64,000 nucleotides of DNA from Oceanobacillus polygoni (GCF_008304605.1 NZ_PIJY01000010.1:62001-126000), one strand, 5' to 3'. Positions 18,528 to 28,329 are shown, counted from the stretch's first letter. The notes: generated by a model from the sequence alone, not told the origin. Program-made: numbers and translations.

Positions 18528-20486
18528 TTACACAGTTACACGTGCTTTCATTTCTCCAGAGTCATTCTTGCGCTGTTTCTGAATATACCAAACCCCGAGA
18601 AGGAGTAATAATCCAATTAAACTAATAATCAAATCAGGTACAATGAGCATAACACCTGCAATAAACAAAATCAGACGCTCCCATGAATAGGATTTTCTTA
18701 TAAAAAATCCAATGACAGCGCTACTGACCGCAGTCATTCCGATAATCGCTGTCATTAAAGAGATAATGAGACTTACTGGTGTAATATCCTGTAACAAAAG
18801 AATTGGATTGTAGATGAATATATATGGGATAATGAATGCTGCTATGGCTAGTTTCACAGCTGTTACGCCCGATTTAAATGGATTTGCTCGAGCGATTCCA
18901 GCACCAGCATATGCGGCCAAACAAACAGGTGGAGTAATGTCTGCAACAATTCCAAAGTAAAAGACAAACATATGAGCTGCAATCGGTAAAACACCAAAAT
19001 CATTAATTAGAACAGGCGCTGCAATGGTTGCTGTCACGACATAGTTAGCGGTTGTTGGAAGACCCATTCCTAAAATAATACAAGCTACCATAGTAAATAT
19101 TAATGAGAAAAATAGTATGCCACCTGATAACGCAATGATACTTGCAGCAAATTTTGCTCCCAAGCCTGTAATACTTACAACTCCAGCAATAATCCCTGCC
19201 GTACCAACTGCCGCAATTACTGGTAACGCTACTCTAGCACCCTCCTCTAGAACACGGATAACTTTTTTAAAATTCATTCGTGTATCTTTTCGGACTAAGC
19301 TAACTAGAAATGCGGTAAGAATCCCCATTAAAGCTGCTCGTTGCGGGGTAAAGCCAACCATGATCGTCCCAATAATAACAATTAATGGTAATAGCATGTA
19401 ACCATTACGTAACATTAACTCTTTAAAAATAGGCAGTTGTGCTTTCGGTAACCCGATAACCCCTATTTTCTTTGCCTCAAAATGGGTCCCTATAAAAATT
19501 CCTGTAAAGTATAATACAGCTGGAACAATAGCCGCCACCATAATGGTTCCATAAGATACTCCTAAATACTCCATCATAATAAATGCTGCCGCTCCCATTA
19601 TTGGTGGCATGATCTGCCCACCTGTAGACGCTGATGCCTCTGTTGCTGCAGCAAATTCTGGCTTAAAACCAGATTTTTTCATCATTGGAATTGTAAATGA
19701 GCCAGAGGCAACTGTATTTCCGACCGAACTTCCTGAAACCATTCCTTGAAGCGCACTTGCTACAACAGCTGTCTTAGCGGTACCACCTGTGAACCTCCCT
19801 GTTAAAGCAAGTGCAATATCATTAAAAAACTGCCCTATCTTCGTATGCACCAAAATAACGCCAAAGAAGAGAAATAGGAAAATGAATTTCGCTGATATCT
19901 GAATTGGTGTACCGAAGACACCACTTTCCTTATACCATAAATCTGTCGTGATTCGATCCACGGAAAATCCCGGATGTGATAACATTTGTGTTGGCATAAA
20001 ATCTCCAAAAATTGCATATAGAATCGCTATACTAGCTACAATAACAATTGGTAACCCTACTGTTCGACGAGTAGCTTCCAATAACAATAGAATTCCAAGA
20101 ATAGAAATAGTTATATCGCTTGTACCATATCCAGAAATACGACTTTGAAGTATCGAATCAAAGAATATTATTTTATGATACGTTACGTAAACTGCAGTAA
20201 ATGCTAAAACTACATCATACCACGGAACGGATCTTTGCTTTTTTTGTAATCCTTTTTTTGCAGGAAACAGTAAAAACATAAGACCAAGTGCGGTTCCTAA
20301 ATGGATTGCTCCTTGCTGTTGAGATGGAAGTGTTCCAAAGTACCCTGTATATAAATGAAATAGAGTAAGTGCTACGCCTAAAAAAGTAACGACCCAAGTC
20401 CATTTTCCAATATTCACACGGAAATTACTCTCTCGATCATATTTTTCTAAAATTTGTTTAGCATCTAGTTGGGAGTTTTCCTTCAT
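18528..20486 (-). CDS. TRAP transporter fused 4TM/12TM permease (TAXI type)
   Basis: A 652-residue membrane protein combining the small DctQ-like subunit (first ~4 helices, residues ~25-140) and the large DctM-like subunit in one chain, the usual form for TAXI-type TRAP systems. Conserved blocks include GTAKTAVVASALQGMVSGSSVGN and GGQIMPPIMGAAAFIM in the first half and GMGLPTTANYVV with DITPPVCLAAYAG in the second. Driven by an ion gradient (often Na+), it takes up organic anions such as dicarboxylates or glutamate delivered by the lipoprotein at 20610. AGGGGTG ribosome site. A stem-loop separates the two genes. Confidence 0.9.
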   Translation of the reverse strand: MKENSQLDAKQILEKYDRESNFRVNIGKWTWVVTFLGVALTLFHLYTGYFGTLPSQQQGAIHLGTALGLMFLLFPAKKGLQKKQRSVPWYDVVLAFTAVYVTYHKIIFFDSILQSRISGYGTSDITISILGILLLLEATRRTVGLPIVIVASIAILYAIFGDFMPTQMLSHPGFSVDRITTDLWYKESGVFGTPIQISAKFIFLFLFFGVILVHTKIGQFFNDIALALTGRFTGGTAKTAVVASALQGMVSGSSVGNTVASGSFTIPMMKKSGFKPEFAAATEASASTGGQIMPPIMGAAAFIMMEYLGVSYGTIMVAAIVPAVLYFTGIFIGTHFEAKKIGVIGLPKAQLPIFKELMLRNGYMLLPLIVIIGTIMVGFTPQRAALMGILTAFLVSLVRKDTRMNFKKVIRVLEEGARVALPVIAAVGTAGIIAGVVSITGLGAKFAASIIALSGGILFFSLIFTMVACIILGMGLPTTANYVVTATIAAPVLINDFGVLPIAAHMFVFYFGIVADITPPVCLAAYAGAGIARANPFKSGVTAVKLAIAAFIIPYIFIYNPILLLQDITPVSLIISLMTAIIGMTAVSSAVIGFFIRKSYSWERLILFIAGVMLIVPDLIISLIGLLLLLGVWYIQKQRKNDSGEMKARVTV

Positions 20487-20513
20487 TCGATCACACCCCT
20501 TTATATAATAGTA

Positions 20514-20545
20514 AGAAAAGGGTCTTGGTTTTATCTTAAGACCCT
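20514..20545 (-). terminator. Intercistronic stem-loop between binding protein and permease
   Basis: On the minus strand an AGGGTCTT/AAGACCCT stem is followed by TTTTCTT. It lies between the binding-protein stop and the permease ribosome site, so it likely attenuates read-through and gives more binding protein than permease. Confidence 0.7.
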
Positions 20546-20609
20546 CTTCTATTTATATCTTTATATGTGTAGCATGTGAAAAAAAGATAGAGAAAGGCCA
20601 TTTTACAGC

Positions 20610-21602
20610 TTACTTTAATTCATCTAAGCTAGTGATACCAGTGTTTTCTCGTGTAACAATTTGAACAACTTCAGGGTAAATATGTCCGATAAAAGCTGCA
20701 TTTGCTACTTCATTTCCTTCAAAATCGCCTTCACTATTTACTGCATCCAGTGCCGGAACATGAACAGTCATTCCAAGGTCCATATTCCCATCACGAATAC
20801 TGGCTAAGTTTTCGATAGAGGCACCTGTTTCTGTATTCGTAACATTTAATCCTTCAATATTCTTATTCCAAATTGTCGCTATTTCTCCACCGAGTGGATA
20901 ATAGGTTCCCCCCTGACTACCCGTTCCCAAAATTAAATCATTCTTGCGTTCCATTGCACCTAGTTCTGCAACATCGTTATCTACTGTCAACCCTTGTTCT
21001 TCATAATAACGCTTGGCACCAGGATGAATTGGTAGGCCTTCCGCTCCTTGCAGTGCATTCTCCAACGTCATATGCACAGACTGTGCATGTGTATTTTCAC
21101 TTGCATTTTCTACCATACTTTTCGCAAGTTCATATCCGAGCTCTTCATCAATTGAATCTGTATTTGCTACTAATACAGCAAATGCAGTTACAGTCTCAAT
21201 GTCTTCATCCATAAAATCATACGTATCCTGTGGAATGGTGTAGCGCATATAGCCACTCTTTTCTTCTATATAGGTAATCGCATCGTCTGAAAGACCAATC
21301 ATTTTTACGTCACCAGCCGACGCTTGCAAACTTTCAATATTACCAGCGGGCAAACCTAAAATACCAATGGAAACATCAATGTTTCCATCTTGTACGCCAT
21401 CTGCCGCATCTCCAAATCCTTCTTGATAGGCACTATAGTCACTATCTTCAATTCCGTAGGCTTCCAATATTAATTTGGATACGGCATTTGTTTCACTCGC
21501 AGGCGGACCAATTGCAATATTCGTCCCTCCACCACCACAGGCTACAAGTAGAAATGCACAAAAAACTAATGTAAGCGGTAACAAAATTGCTCTTTTTAAC
21601 AT
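20610..21602 (-). CDS. TAXI-family TRAP solute-binding lipoprotein, lobes in circularly permuted order
   Basis: A 330-residue exported lipoprotein: signal peptide and lipobox LLVAC (Cys22), start ATG at 21602 after GAGGGG. Normally a TAXI protein begins its mature part with LGTGSQGGTYYPLGG and ends with HPGAKRYYEEQG. Here the order is reversed. The block that should be C-terminal (IAIGPPASETNAV... to HPGAKRYYEEQG..., residues ~29-215) comes first, directly after the Cys-Gly linker. The block that should be N-terminal (GTGSQGGTYYPLGG... to GITSLDELK, ~226-330) comes last, and the stop falls where the hinge into IAIGPP normally lies. Both blocks look complete and the frame is open throughout, so a working binding protein is plausible. 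Adjacent to the matching permease gene. Confidence 0.85.
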   Translation of the reverse strand: MLKRAILLPLTLVFCAFLLVACGGGGTNIAIGPPASETNAVSKLILEAYGIEDSDYSAYQEGFGDAADGVQDGNIDVSIGILGLPAGNIESLQASAGDVKMIGLSDDAITYIEEKSGYMRYTIPQDTYDFMDEDIETVTAFAVLVANTDSIDEELGYELAKSMVENASENTHAQSVHMTLENALQGAEGLPIHPGAKRYYEEQGLTVDNDVAELGAMERKNDLILGTGSQGGTYYPLGGEIATIWNKNIEGLNVTNTETGASIENLASIRDGNMDLGMTVHVPALDAVNSEGDFEGNEVANAAFIGHIYPEVVQIVTRENTGITSLDELK

Positions 21603-21763
21603 TCCGTTCAACCCCTCATCTTGTTTTATTTGTTCGAATCTTCATAAACACTGTGTTTATTTCCAATGTTAGCCAAATCTTACACCAATTATATATTATT
21701 TCAGAAAAATTTCAATATTTATTCAACATATACTACTTGTTTAAAAGTTAATCTCTAACTATA

Positions 21764-21797
21764 CTAGCAGCCAGATGCATATAGATTCGACTGCTAG
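21764..21797. other. Stem-loop downstream of the YvsG-like gene
   Basis: CTAGCAG/CTGCTAG with a 20-base loop about 65 bases past the YvsG-like stop. No T-run follows on the minus strand, so termination is uncertain. Confidence 0.4.
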
Positions 21798-21862
21798 TTG
21801 TAGATAGATATGATATAAACTTTATTCACTGCTGGACTGATTTTACAACTTTACTTCCCATT

Positions 21863-22489
21863 CTAAAAATCTTTTGAGGAAAAAGGAAGAAACAATTTTA
21901 TTCCTCGCTTATTGACCGGAAGAAACTTACTATCGGCAACTAGATGACTGATATAACCAGCAAGACAAGCATAGAAGACGCCTTCGATTCCAAGCGAATC
22001 CTGCAGATTAGAAGCAATAAATCCAAAGAATACAGCTCCTATAATGGAATGTGTATAGCTCCGATGGGAAACGAAAGACGCTATTAAAATGTAAATCCCA
22101 AGCAACATTAGCCACTTCTCTTGTAACGTAATACTGCCTGCAAGAATACCAATCCCTGTAATGATTAACATATGTCTTTGCTTAATCAATGCTGATAATA
22201 GCATCATGGCTAAGCCAATACCAATGCCCAAATACCGATCTGCCGCCGTTCCCTCATAAAGACTATACATAATCATTAATGCACCGATTAACTGAGCAGC
22301 GGATTGAATTACTTGATGAGAGAACGTTATTTTGCTTCGGAGTTTCCCATCGATATCCAAATCAGGCATTAATCCCGAAACGCCTCCAAGTCCTACGAAA
22401 AGTAATGTCGTCGCTGGAGATGATGCAAATTGGTTTGCAACGACAAAGCCTGCTCCAGCTCCAATTGCAACATGTGCTGTTCCATTCAT
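21863..22489 (-). CDS. YvsG/YdjM-type membrane-bound metal-dependent hydrolase family (DUF457)
   Basis: A 208-residue integral membrane protein with about six helices. The DUF457 signature is complete: an N-terminal THxAIG-like block (MNGTAHVAIG), the acidic LMPDLDIDGKL, HRSYTHS, and a C-terminal SHLVADSKFLP motif. These His/Asp residues are thought to bind metal. E. coli YdjM is SOS-regulated, but I see no clear LexA box here. The ATG at 22489 (MNGTAH) fits family starts better than the upstream GTG. Function unknown. Confidence 0.8.
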   Translation of the reverse strand: MNGTAHVAIGAGAGFVVANQFASSPATTLLFVGLGGVSGLMPDLDIDGKLRSKITFSHQVIQSAAQLIGALMIMYSLYEGTAADRYLGIGIGLAMMLLSALIKQRHMLIITGIGILAGSITLQEKWLMLLGIYILIASFVSHRSYTHSIIGAVFFGFIASNLQDSLGIEGVFYACLAGYISHLVADSKFLPVNKRGIKLFLPFSSKDF

Positions 22490-22536
22490 GTGATATACCA
22501 CCTCTATTCCTAATTTATGTGGTATTTTTTAGAAAA

Positions 22537-22665
22537 CTTGGCATTCGTTAAAGGAATTCTTAGAACGCGTTCTTTGCTTTGGAGTGCAAGCCTTTTGACG
22601 AATGCCTTAGTTGCACTTATGCAGATAGTTAAGCTTTTATGGTTTCTATCTGCCAAAACACCAAG
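22537..22665. repeat. Palindromic intergenic element with two stem-loops
   Basis: Stem 1 pairs GGCATTCGTTAAAGG (22540-22554) with CCTTTTGACGAATGCC (22591-22606). Stem 2 pairs GCAGATAG (22621-22628) with CTATCTGC (22646-22653). CTTGG and CCAAG bracket the whole. The reverse complement of stem 2 resembles a hairpin near 54392. The rest of the 22490-22874 gap looks like an ordinary A+T-rich promoter region. Confidence 0.5.
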
Positions 22666-22874
22666 CTCTATTTTACACAAAAATAACTAAATGTGTGTGT
22701 TATGCAAACAAAATCGACAAATTTAATCAAATTGTTAAATCTAATTCCAATCTTTTTTCCACCCTTATTTTTTAATCATACTATTTCCCTAAAGACGAGC
22801 ATATATTTTACCATGCCAACATTTGTTTTTATGATACTATTATTAAAAAACGTCTGCTTAAGGGAGGAATTCTA

Positions 22875-24200
22875 TTGAAAGTTTTAACATCATTTTTTGA
22901 CAGATTAGTACAACGTTATTTACCAGATGCATTTTTATTTGCTATTATTTTAACAATCTTTGTTTTTTTGTTAGGGGTATTCTTTACGAATAGTGGTCCA
23001 ATGGAGATGGTAACGCACTGGGGAAATGGATTTTGGGATCTCCTCGCATTTGGAATGCAAATGTCCCTCGTTGTTGTGACTGGATACATTCTAGCAAGTA
23101 CCCCAGTTGTGAAACGCTTTTTAGTAAAGCTTAGTAGCTTGGCAAAAACGCCAGGGCAAGCGGTTATGCTTGTTACCTTTGTGGCTTTGGTTGCTTGTTT
23201 AATAAACTATGGTTTTGGACTAGTTGTAGGGGCATTATTTGCTGTACACGTTGCAAAAAGAGTGCCAACAGTCGTTTATCGAATTCTAGTTGCCAGTGCT
23301 TATAGCGGGATGCTTATCTGGCATGGTGGTTTCTCTGGATCGGTACCACTTCTCATTGCTACTCCAGGACACTTTTTAGAAGATACAATGGGATTAATTC
23401 CTGTCGTGGATACATTGTTTAGTCCCTTTAATATTTTTATCGTGGTTACGCTATTAATTACATTACCGATTTTCAATCGTTATTTATTAAAAGGTGCCGA
23501 TCCACTTCGTACAACAAATGCTTCACTATGGAAAGATGAATCGAAAGAAGCCGAGAATGCAACGGTTGTTCAACCAACAACACCTGCTGAACGATTGGAA
23601 AATAGCCAAGTTCTTTCAGTCCTAATCGGTTTGATGGGATTGATATTTGTAGGCTACCATTTTGTTACAAATGGATTTGACTTGAACATAAATATTGTTA
23701 ATTTTATTTTCCTTTTCTTAGGGATTATTCTACACAGAACACCTCGTCGCTTTCTTGATACTGTAAGTGATGGTGTTAAGAATGCTGGGGGCATTATCGT
23801 CCAATTTCCATTTTATGCGGGAATCATGGGAATGATGGCCTCATCTGGTTTATCTGAACAAATTTCATTATGGTTTGTAGACTTTTCTACAGAATATACA
23901 TTGCCACTCTTCACGTTTATCAGCGCAGGAATTGTAAATATTTTTGTACCATCTGGTGGTGGACAATGGGCAGTTCAAGGACCAATCATGATCCAGGCAG
24001 CACTTGAAATTGGCGCTGATACCGCAAAGACAGCGATGGCAGTTGCTTGGGGAGACGCATGGACAAATATGATCCAACCCTTCTGGGCCCTACCAGTTCT
24101 TGCTATTGCAGGACTAAAAATTAGAGATATTATGGGATTTTGTGTAATGATTTTAATGTTCAGCTTTATTCCAATTGCACTTGGCTTTTTACTATTTTAA
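22875..24200 (+). CDS. AtoE-family short-chain fatty acid transporter
   Basis: A 441-residue membrane carrier with 11-12 helices, of the AtoE/TIGR00366 family that takes up acetoacetate, butyrate and similar acids. Conserved stretches are LLAFGMQMSLVVVTGY, WHGGFSGSVPLLIATPGH and the C-terminal FVPSGGGQWAVQGPI with WGDAWTNMIQPFWALP. The start is TTG at 22875, seven bases after AGGGAGG; no better ATG exists. It stands alone, without the ketoacid-CoA transferase genes often nearby. Followed by a strong terminator. Confidence 0.9.
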   Translation: MKVLTSFFDRLVQRYLPDAFLFAIILTIFVFLLGVFFTNSGPMEMVTHWGNGFWDLLAFGMQMSLVVVTGYILASTPVVKRFLVKLSSLAKTPGQAVMLVTFVALVACLINYGFGLVVGALFAVHVAKRVPTVVYRILVASAYSGMLIWHGGFSGSVPLLIATPGHFLEDTMGLIPVVDTLFSPFNIFIVVTLLITLPIFNRYLLKGADPLRTTNASLWKDESKEAENATVVQPTTPAERLENSQVLSVLIGLMGLIFVGYHFVTNGFDLNINIVNFIFLFLGIILHRTPRRFLDTVSDGVKNAGGIIVQFPFYAGIMGMMASSGLSEQISLWFVDFSTEYTLPLFTFISAGIVNIFVPSGGGQWAVQGPIMIQAALEIGADTAKTAMAVAWGDAWTNMIQPFWALPVLAIAGLKIRDIMGFCVMILMFSFIPIALGFLLF

Positions 24201-24203
24201 TAA

Positions 24204-24234
24204 CAGCCCCGACACGCTACACACGTCGGGGCTG
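24204..24234. terminator. Bidirectional G+C-rich terminator
   Basis: CAGCCCCGAC/GTCGGGGCTG perfect stem. It overlaps the last codons of the minus-strand EamA gene, so it is shared by both convergent genes. Confidence 0.85.
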
Positions 24235-25128
24235 CTTTAGTTGTGCTACGGTAATTCCAGTAATAATTAACATAAAACCGATCATCATACTAAAGCTCAT
24301 CGTTTCATTTAATAAGAAACTACTAAACAATAGCCCAAATAACGGGACAAGCAAGGTTGAAAGTGTTGCTGTTACCATATCCACAACACTAATAATAACA
24401 AACCAAACGAAAAAACAAAGTGCAGATGCCAGTATCCCTGTGAATAGGATATAATATACACTGTCTGCATTTAATTGAATGGGTTCTCCCCATTCCATAA
24501 AAAGCGTAACAAAGAAAATGACGATTGTTCCAAACAACATCTGAAATGCTGTTGCTTGTAGTTTCGATAGGTGTTGCACATGTATACGATAATACACATT
24601 CGATATCCCCCATGATATGGCAGCGATAATGATTAGTAGTTCTCCAAATATGACATGGACATCCTGCCCCATCCAGATATCTCCACCAAGAATCGCCAAA
24701 AGTCCAAGCATCCCAATTAGCAAACCAGCTAGCTTGGCTGGAGTAATCTTTTCATGCAAAAATTTAACTGCCAGGATACTGCTCCAAATAGGCATAGAAT
24801 AAAGCAATACAGATGTTTTTCCAGCGTCGACAAATTTTAACGCGAACATAACAAGAAGAAACACTATCGCCGTCTGTAATAAACCAACTACAATGAGATG
24901 TTTCCATGATTCTCTTGGAGGAAATCCGACTTTCAGAAAGAACACCATTAATAGTAGTGTCACCGCTCCTATACCAAAACGAAAAGAAGAAAACGCAAAC
25001 GGTCCCATATAATGGAGAGATTCCTTCATTAATACCCATGCATATCCCCAAATAATCGTTATCGTTAGTATCAAAATCCACAAAACATATTTATTTTCCT
25101 GTAGCTTTTCTAAAAGTTTTTCCACCAT
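24217..25128 (-). CDS. EamA/DMT-family exporter (YdcZ/RhaT superfamily)
   Basis: A 303-residue membrane protein with ten helices as two EamA repeats (residues ~15-140 and ~155-290). Repeat 1 starts with ILTITIIWGYAWVLMKESL, typical for the drug/metabolite transporter family that exports amino acids or metabolites; substrate unknown. ATG at 25128 (MVEKLL) follows AAGGGGG closely; the ORF reaches 25197 without a ribosome site. The stop codon is inside the shared terminator hairpin. Confidence 0.85.
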   Translation of the reverse strand: MVEKLLEKLQENKYVLWILILTITIIWGYAWVLMKESLHYMGPFAFSSFRFGIGAVTLLLMVFFLKVGFPPRESWKHLIVVGLLQTAIVFLLVMFALKFVDAGKTSVLLYSMPIWSSILAVKFLHEKITPAKLAGLLIGMLGLLAILGGDIWMGQDVHVIFGELLIIIAAISWGISNVYYRIHVQHLSKLQATAFQMLFGTIVIFFVTLFMEWGEPIQLNADSVYYILFTGILASALCFFVWFVIISVVDMVTATLSTLLVPLFGLLFSSFLLNETMSFSMMIGFMLIITGITVAQLKQPRRV

Positions 25129-25267
25129 TGTCCCCCTTGCTCCCCATTTCAAATAATCCTTACAGTTTATGCTAGCAGAGACAACAGTAAGAACCAAGAA
25201 AAACGTCTACGATCGATGTTAACCACTATCAAAATTCAAAAAAAATAAGCCTGCATCCGCACGCTTT

Positions 25268-25525
25268 TTAGCTAATTGCTTTATAGTTTGTTGTGTTGTC
25301 TCTCGCCTTGCTCATCATACATTGAAGCACTTGAGCAAGTCTTTCATCCAGATTCTGCGCATTTTGTTCTAAGCCAAGGATTGTTATCTCAACATCATTT
25401 ATTTCAGATTCTAATTGATTAAATAATTGATCCATATGATAGCTATTTGCTTGTATATCTTTAAGATCCTCTAATAACAATGTGATGGCCACCAACAACT
25501 CGTTAATCATTTCCTGGGTCAACAC
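25268..25525 (-). CDS. Small coiled-coil protein of unknown function
   Basis: An 85-residue acidic, Leu/Gln-rich protein, almost entirely helical with heptad-like spacing and no membrane segment. TTG start at 25525 is well supported by AGGAGGGG just upstream. I do not recognise a family. It lies between an exporter and hemAT on the same strand with its own gaps on both sides, so operon membership is unclear. Confidence 0.55.
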   Translation of the reverse strand: MLTQEMINELLVAITLLLEDLKDIQANSYHMDQLFNQLESEINDVEITILGLEQNAQNLDERLAQVLQCMMSKARDNTTNYKAIS

Positions 25526-25676
25526 ATCCCCTCCTATATTGCTATTTTAAGCCATTCGTGCACCATTTCACAAGTGTAATTAGTATGAATTTAAGATATT
25601 TAAATAGGTATTATTATCTGTACAAATTTGAGACAATGGAGCTAACATGAAATGTACAGTCGAAATGAAAAGAATT

Positions 25677-25704
25677 AGGATTCCTAATGTTTGTAGGAAC
25701 CCCA
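25677..25704 (-). terminator. Probable hemAT terminator
   Basis: Minus strand GGTTCCTA/TAGGAATCC stem shortly past the hemAT stop, followed by a weak T-rich stretch. Confidence 0.5.
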
Positions 25705-25710
25705 TTTTTT

Positions 25711-27012
25711 CTAAACTAAACACTCTTCCATCATTTGATTTAAATTTTCTGCGGACACGGAAATTGTAACTGCTGATTGCTCAATTCCTTCGATTCCTTG
25801 TTCAAATACTTCAAGGTCGCCTTGAATTGTTTCATTGCTTGACTTCGATTTATCCATGGTATCATCAATTTTTTGGAACGCAGCTTCTGTACTTGCCATC
25901 TGCTCCTTCACATTCGTTAAAAATTGTTGTACTTCTTGTAAGGAGGAAGCGCTATTAAAAATTTGCTCATTTGTTAACGTAACGAGATCTGTTACGTTAG
26001 TCACAGAATTTCCAGTTTGCTCGGCAAGCTTTCTTACTTCTTCAGCTACTACTGCAAATCCACGCCCGTGCTCTCCCGCTCTCGCTGCCTCAATGGATGC
26101 ATTTAATGCTAAGAGATTTGTTTGGTCTGCAATCGACTTCACCATTTCAATAATGTCTTTTATCTGGGTTGATGTATTTTCTAAATTTGCCATATCTTCG
26201 TTTACCTTAGTTGTACTTTTTTGCATATTTTCCAAGGATTGATTCATGACAGTCAAACGAGACTTTCCTTCTGCGGCAGCTTCCTTCGCTTCCTCTGCAA
26301 ATTCTGTACCTGCTTTTGAACTCATTGTAATGATATTTACTTGAGCAATCATTTCTTCAATCGAAGCTGTCGTTTCTTCAGCCAATGTAGCAAGCTCCGT
26401 TGAGTTTTCCTCTAATGTTTGAACCATGTTCATTTTTGCTTGTACATCTTGATCCTTGATTCGCATTACTTCTTCATCATATGCCTCTAACACAATTTGC
26501 TGTTCCAAGTTTAGCAGCTTATTTATGACCTTAATCGCAAGAATTTGATCTGCCGTATTTTCGAAATTTTTCTGTACGATATTTACCAGCCCATCAAAGA
26601 GCTTTTGAAAAGATGCAATATACCATTTCTGTGTAAGTCCAATTTTCACATGGATATGTGCGATTATCTTTCTTCTCTTGATAAAAGAATCATTCATCTC
26701 GCCAGAAAACATTTCAACAATATGGGTACGTAATGTCTTTTTCAGCCTTTCGATTGAACTGTTCTTTTCAATGATTTCAATCAACCCTGGATTGTATTCT
26801 AAATTTTTATAAAATCCGTCAACAACTAACTGATTATCAGCCTCAATATAAGGCCTTAGCACCTGTGCAATCGCAAAATCTTCCCTTGAAAAATCGAGCA
26901 TTTTTAACTGTTTTTCCAAATCAGATCCTGTTTCTATTTGTAGTTTCGGATCCATTTGGTTACTCATTTCAACTAAAACAGCATTATTTTTTTGTTTCTT
27001 TCTTACAAACAT
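25711..27012 (-). CDS. hemAT: HemAT globin-coupled aerotaxis receptor
   Basis: A 433-residue soluble oxygen sensor. The N-terminal globin domain (~35-185) keeps the proximal His121 in [11 protein letters not shown]; a linker and an MCP signalling domain follow, with the hairpin tip [26 protein letters not shown] (quoted in part: [16 protein letters not shown]). No membrane helices, as in B. subtilis HemAT. It signals O2 binding to CheA/CheW. A SigD promoter with both boxes lies ~45-70 bases upstream, linking expression to motility. Confidence 0.93.
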   Translation of the reverse strand: MFVRKKQKNNAVLVEMSNQMDPKLQIETGSDLEKQLKMLDFSREDFAIAQVLRPYIEADNQLVVDGFYKNLEYNPGLIEIIEKNSSIERLKKTLRTHIVEMFSGEMNDSFIKRRKIIAHIHVKIGLTQKWYIASFQKLFDGLVNIVQKNFENTADQILAIKVINKLLNLEQQIVLEAYDEEVMRIKDQDVQAKMNMVQTLEENSTELATLAEETTASIEEMIAQVNIITMSSKAGTEFAEEAKEAAAEGKSRLTVMNQSLENMQKSTTKVNEDMANLENTSTQIKDIIEMVKSIADQTNLLALNASIEAARAGEHGRGFAVVAEEVRKLAEQTGNSVTNVTDLVTLTNEQIFNSASSLQEVQQFLTNVKEQMASTEAAFQKIDDTMDKSKSSNETIQGDLEVFEQGIEGIEQSAVTISVSAENLNQMMEECLV

Positions 27013-27056
27013 GTTGAGCCCCCTACTTTCTACCCATGCTTTTAAACTTAACCTTT

Positions 27057-27084
27057 ATATCGGCTATGAAACGAGTTATGTTTA
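27057..27084 (-). promoter_or_regulatory. SigD promoter of hemAT
   Basis: Minus strand TAAA (27081-27084), 16-base spacer, GCCGATAT (27057-27064): 11 of 12 bases of the SigD consensus TAAA-N15-GCCGATAA, with one extra spacer base. Confidence 0.75.
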
Positions 27085-27101
27085 GACTAAAAGTTGGAAA
27101 T

Positions 27102-27135
27102 AAAAATCGCCTCTCCATCGTGAGAAGCGATTTTT
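27102..27135 (-). terminator. Terminator of the agmatinase-family gene
   Basis: AAAAATCGC/GCGATTTTT stem with inner CTCTC/GTGAG, right after the agmatinase-family stop and before the hemAT promoter. Confidence 0.85.
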
Positions 27136-27147
27136 ACTATCGGATTA

Positions 27148-28104
27148 TTATTTGTTTTGATCGCCTAGAATTTTCCCTGCTAGCGCATAAAGTACGGCAT
27201 ATGTTACGAAGTGGGAGGAGTTATCATTTGGATCCTGCTGTGGGTAAACCTCTACATAATCCATCCCTCTAATACCAAGTTTTGCAAATTCATGAACGAG
27301 CTCTAATAGTTCATAAGAGGTAAGTCCATTCCCATCAACAGGGCCACCCGGGTTAAAGGCAAAGTCAAGAACATCACTGCAAATACTTAAATAAACCGCG
27401 TCTGTCTCGTTACTTGCAATGGCATATGCCTGTTTTGCTAATTCGGTTAATTGATTTCCTGCCTGACGAATTTCCCTCACAGAAATCGTTGTTGCACCGA
27501 CTTCCTTTGCATATTTACCTGTCTCCGGTTGATTCCGAGGGCCGTGAATCCCCATATGAACAATACTTTCATTCCGTACACTTTCACTTTCGTAAATACG
27601 ATGAAACGGTGTACTGCGTGCATATAAATCACCGTCATAATCTGGATAATTATCATAATGAGCATCAAGATGGATGATTCCAACCTTGCCATCCACTTCC
27701 TCACTAAGTGCCTTCACAATCGGATACGTAATCCCATGATCTCCACCAAATGCAACTGGAAATTTCTCCGTACTCCAAACCTTTTTCGCGAAGTCTTCAA
27801 TTCGATTCATCGTTTCTACCGTATCTGCAGGGACGACATCAACATCACCTAAATCACCAAACTTATAGTGACTCAATACATCGATATGATTCAACTCAGG
27901 CAAGTACCCTGAATAGCGTGCTGAATTTATTCGTATCGCTTTTGGGCCAAGCTCACACCCGGTGTAATCTCCCCATGTAACCGCTCCTTCCCATGGTACA
28001 CCGTAAACAAGAACATCTTTGTCTTTAAAACTAGTATCCTTTAAACTTACTTTTTCTCCCCCTAAATAACAAGGAGTATTTCCATAGATTTTTTCATTCC
28101 CCAT
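27148..28104 (-). CDS. Agmatinase/arginase-family ureohydrolase
   Basis: A 318-residue binuclear-manganese hydrolase of the SpeB family. Metal-binding motifs: GGDHG, DAHYDNYPD and SDVLDFAFNPG (family SxDxDxxDPxxxPGxG, here with Ser-Asp-x-Leu-Asp and a GGPVDG continuation). These motifs deviate from canonical agmatinase, so guanidinobutyrase, guanidine hydrolase or another guanidino substrate are possible. No partner gene nearby; monocistronic between terminator and a long promoter region. Cytosolic. Confidence 0.82.
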   Translation of the reverse strand: MGNEKIYGNTPCYLGGEKVSLKDTSFKDKDVLVYGVPWEGAVTWGDYTGCELGPKAIRINSARYSGYLPELNHIDVLSHYKFGDLGDVDVVPADTVETMNRIEDFAKKVWSTEKFPVAFGGDHGITYPIVKALSEEVDGKVGIIHLDAHYDNYPDYDGDLYARSTPFHRIYESESVRNESIVHMGIHGPRNQPETGKYAKEVGATTISVREIRQAGNQLTELAKQAYAIASNETDAVYLSICSDVLDFAFNPGGPVDGNGLTSYELLELVHEFAKLGIRGMDYVEVYPQQDPNDNSSHFVTYAVLYALAGKILGDQNK

Positions 28105-28329
28105 TCTATCTCTCCTAACCTGTTTTACACCTGTGACTTTGTCGTATTGGTCTTAAACCATTACCATAACTCTTACCTAAATAACTGCAAATGAAACATG
28201 AAATTTAAGGAAAATGAAATTTCTTATCATATTAGGGTTATGTGGAAAATCGATAAATTATGAAGTTTATTTATCACTTTTGATTGGTTAGATATCACGT
28301 AGGGTTAATAAGTAGGGACGAAGTCGGTC

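Noticed and set aside
20954-21602. TAXI gene as two separate or fused partial genes
   Set aside because: Only one signal peptide and one open frame exist; each lobe occurs once, so permutation fits better than a fusion of two binding proteins.
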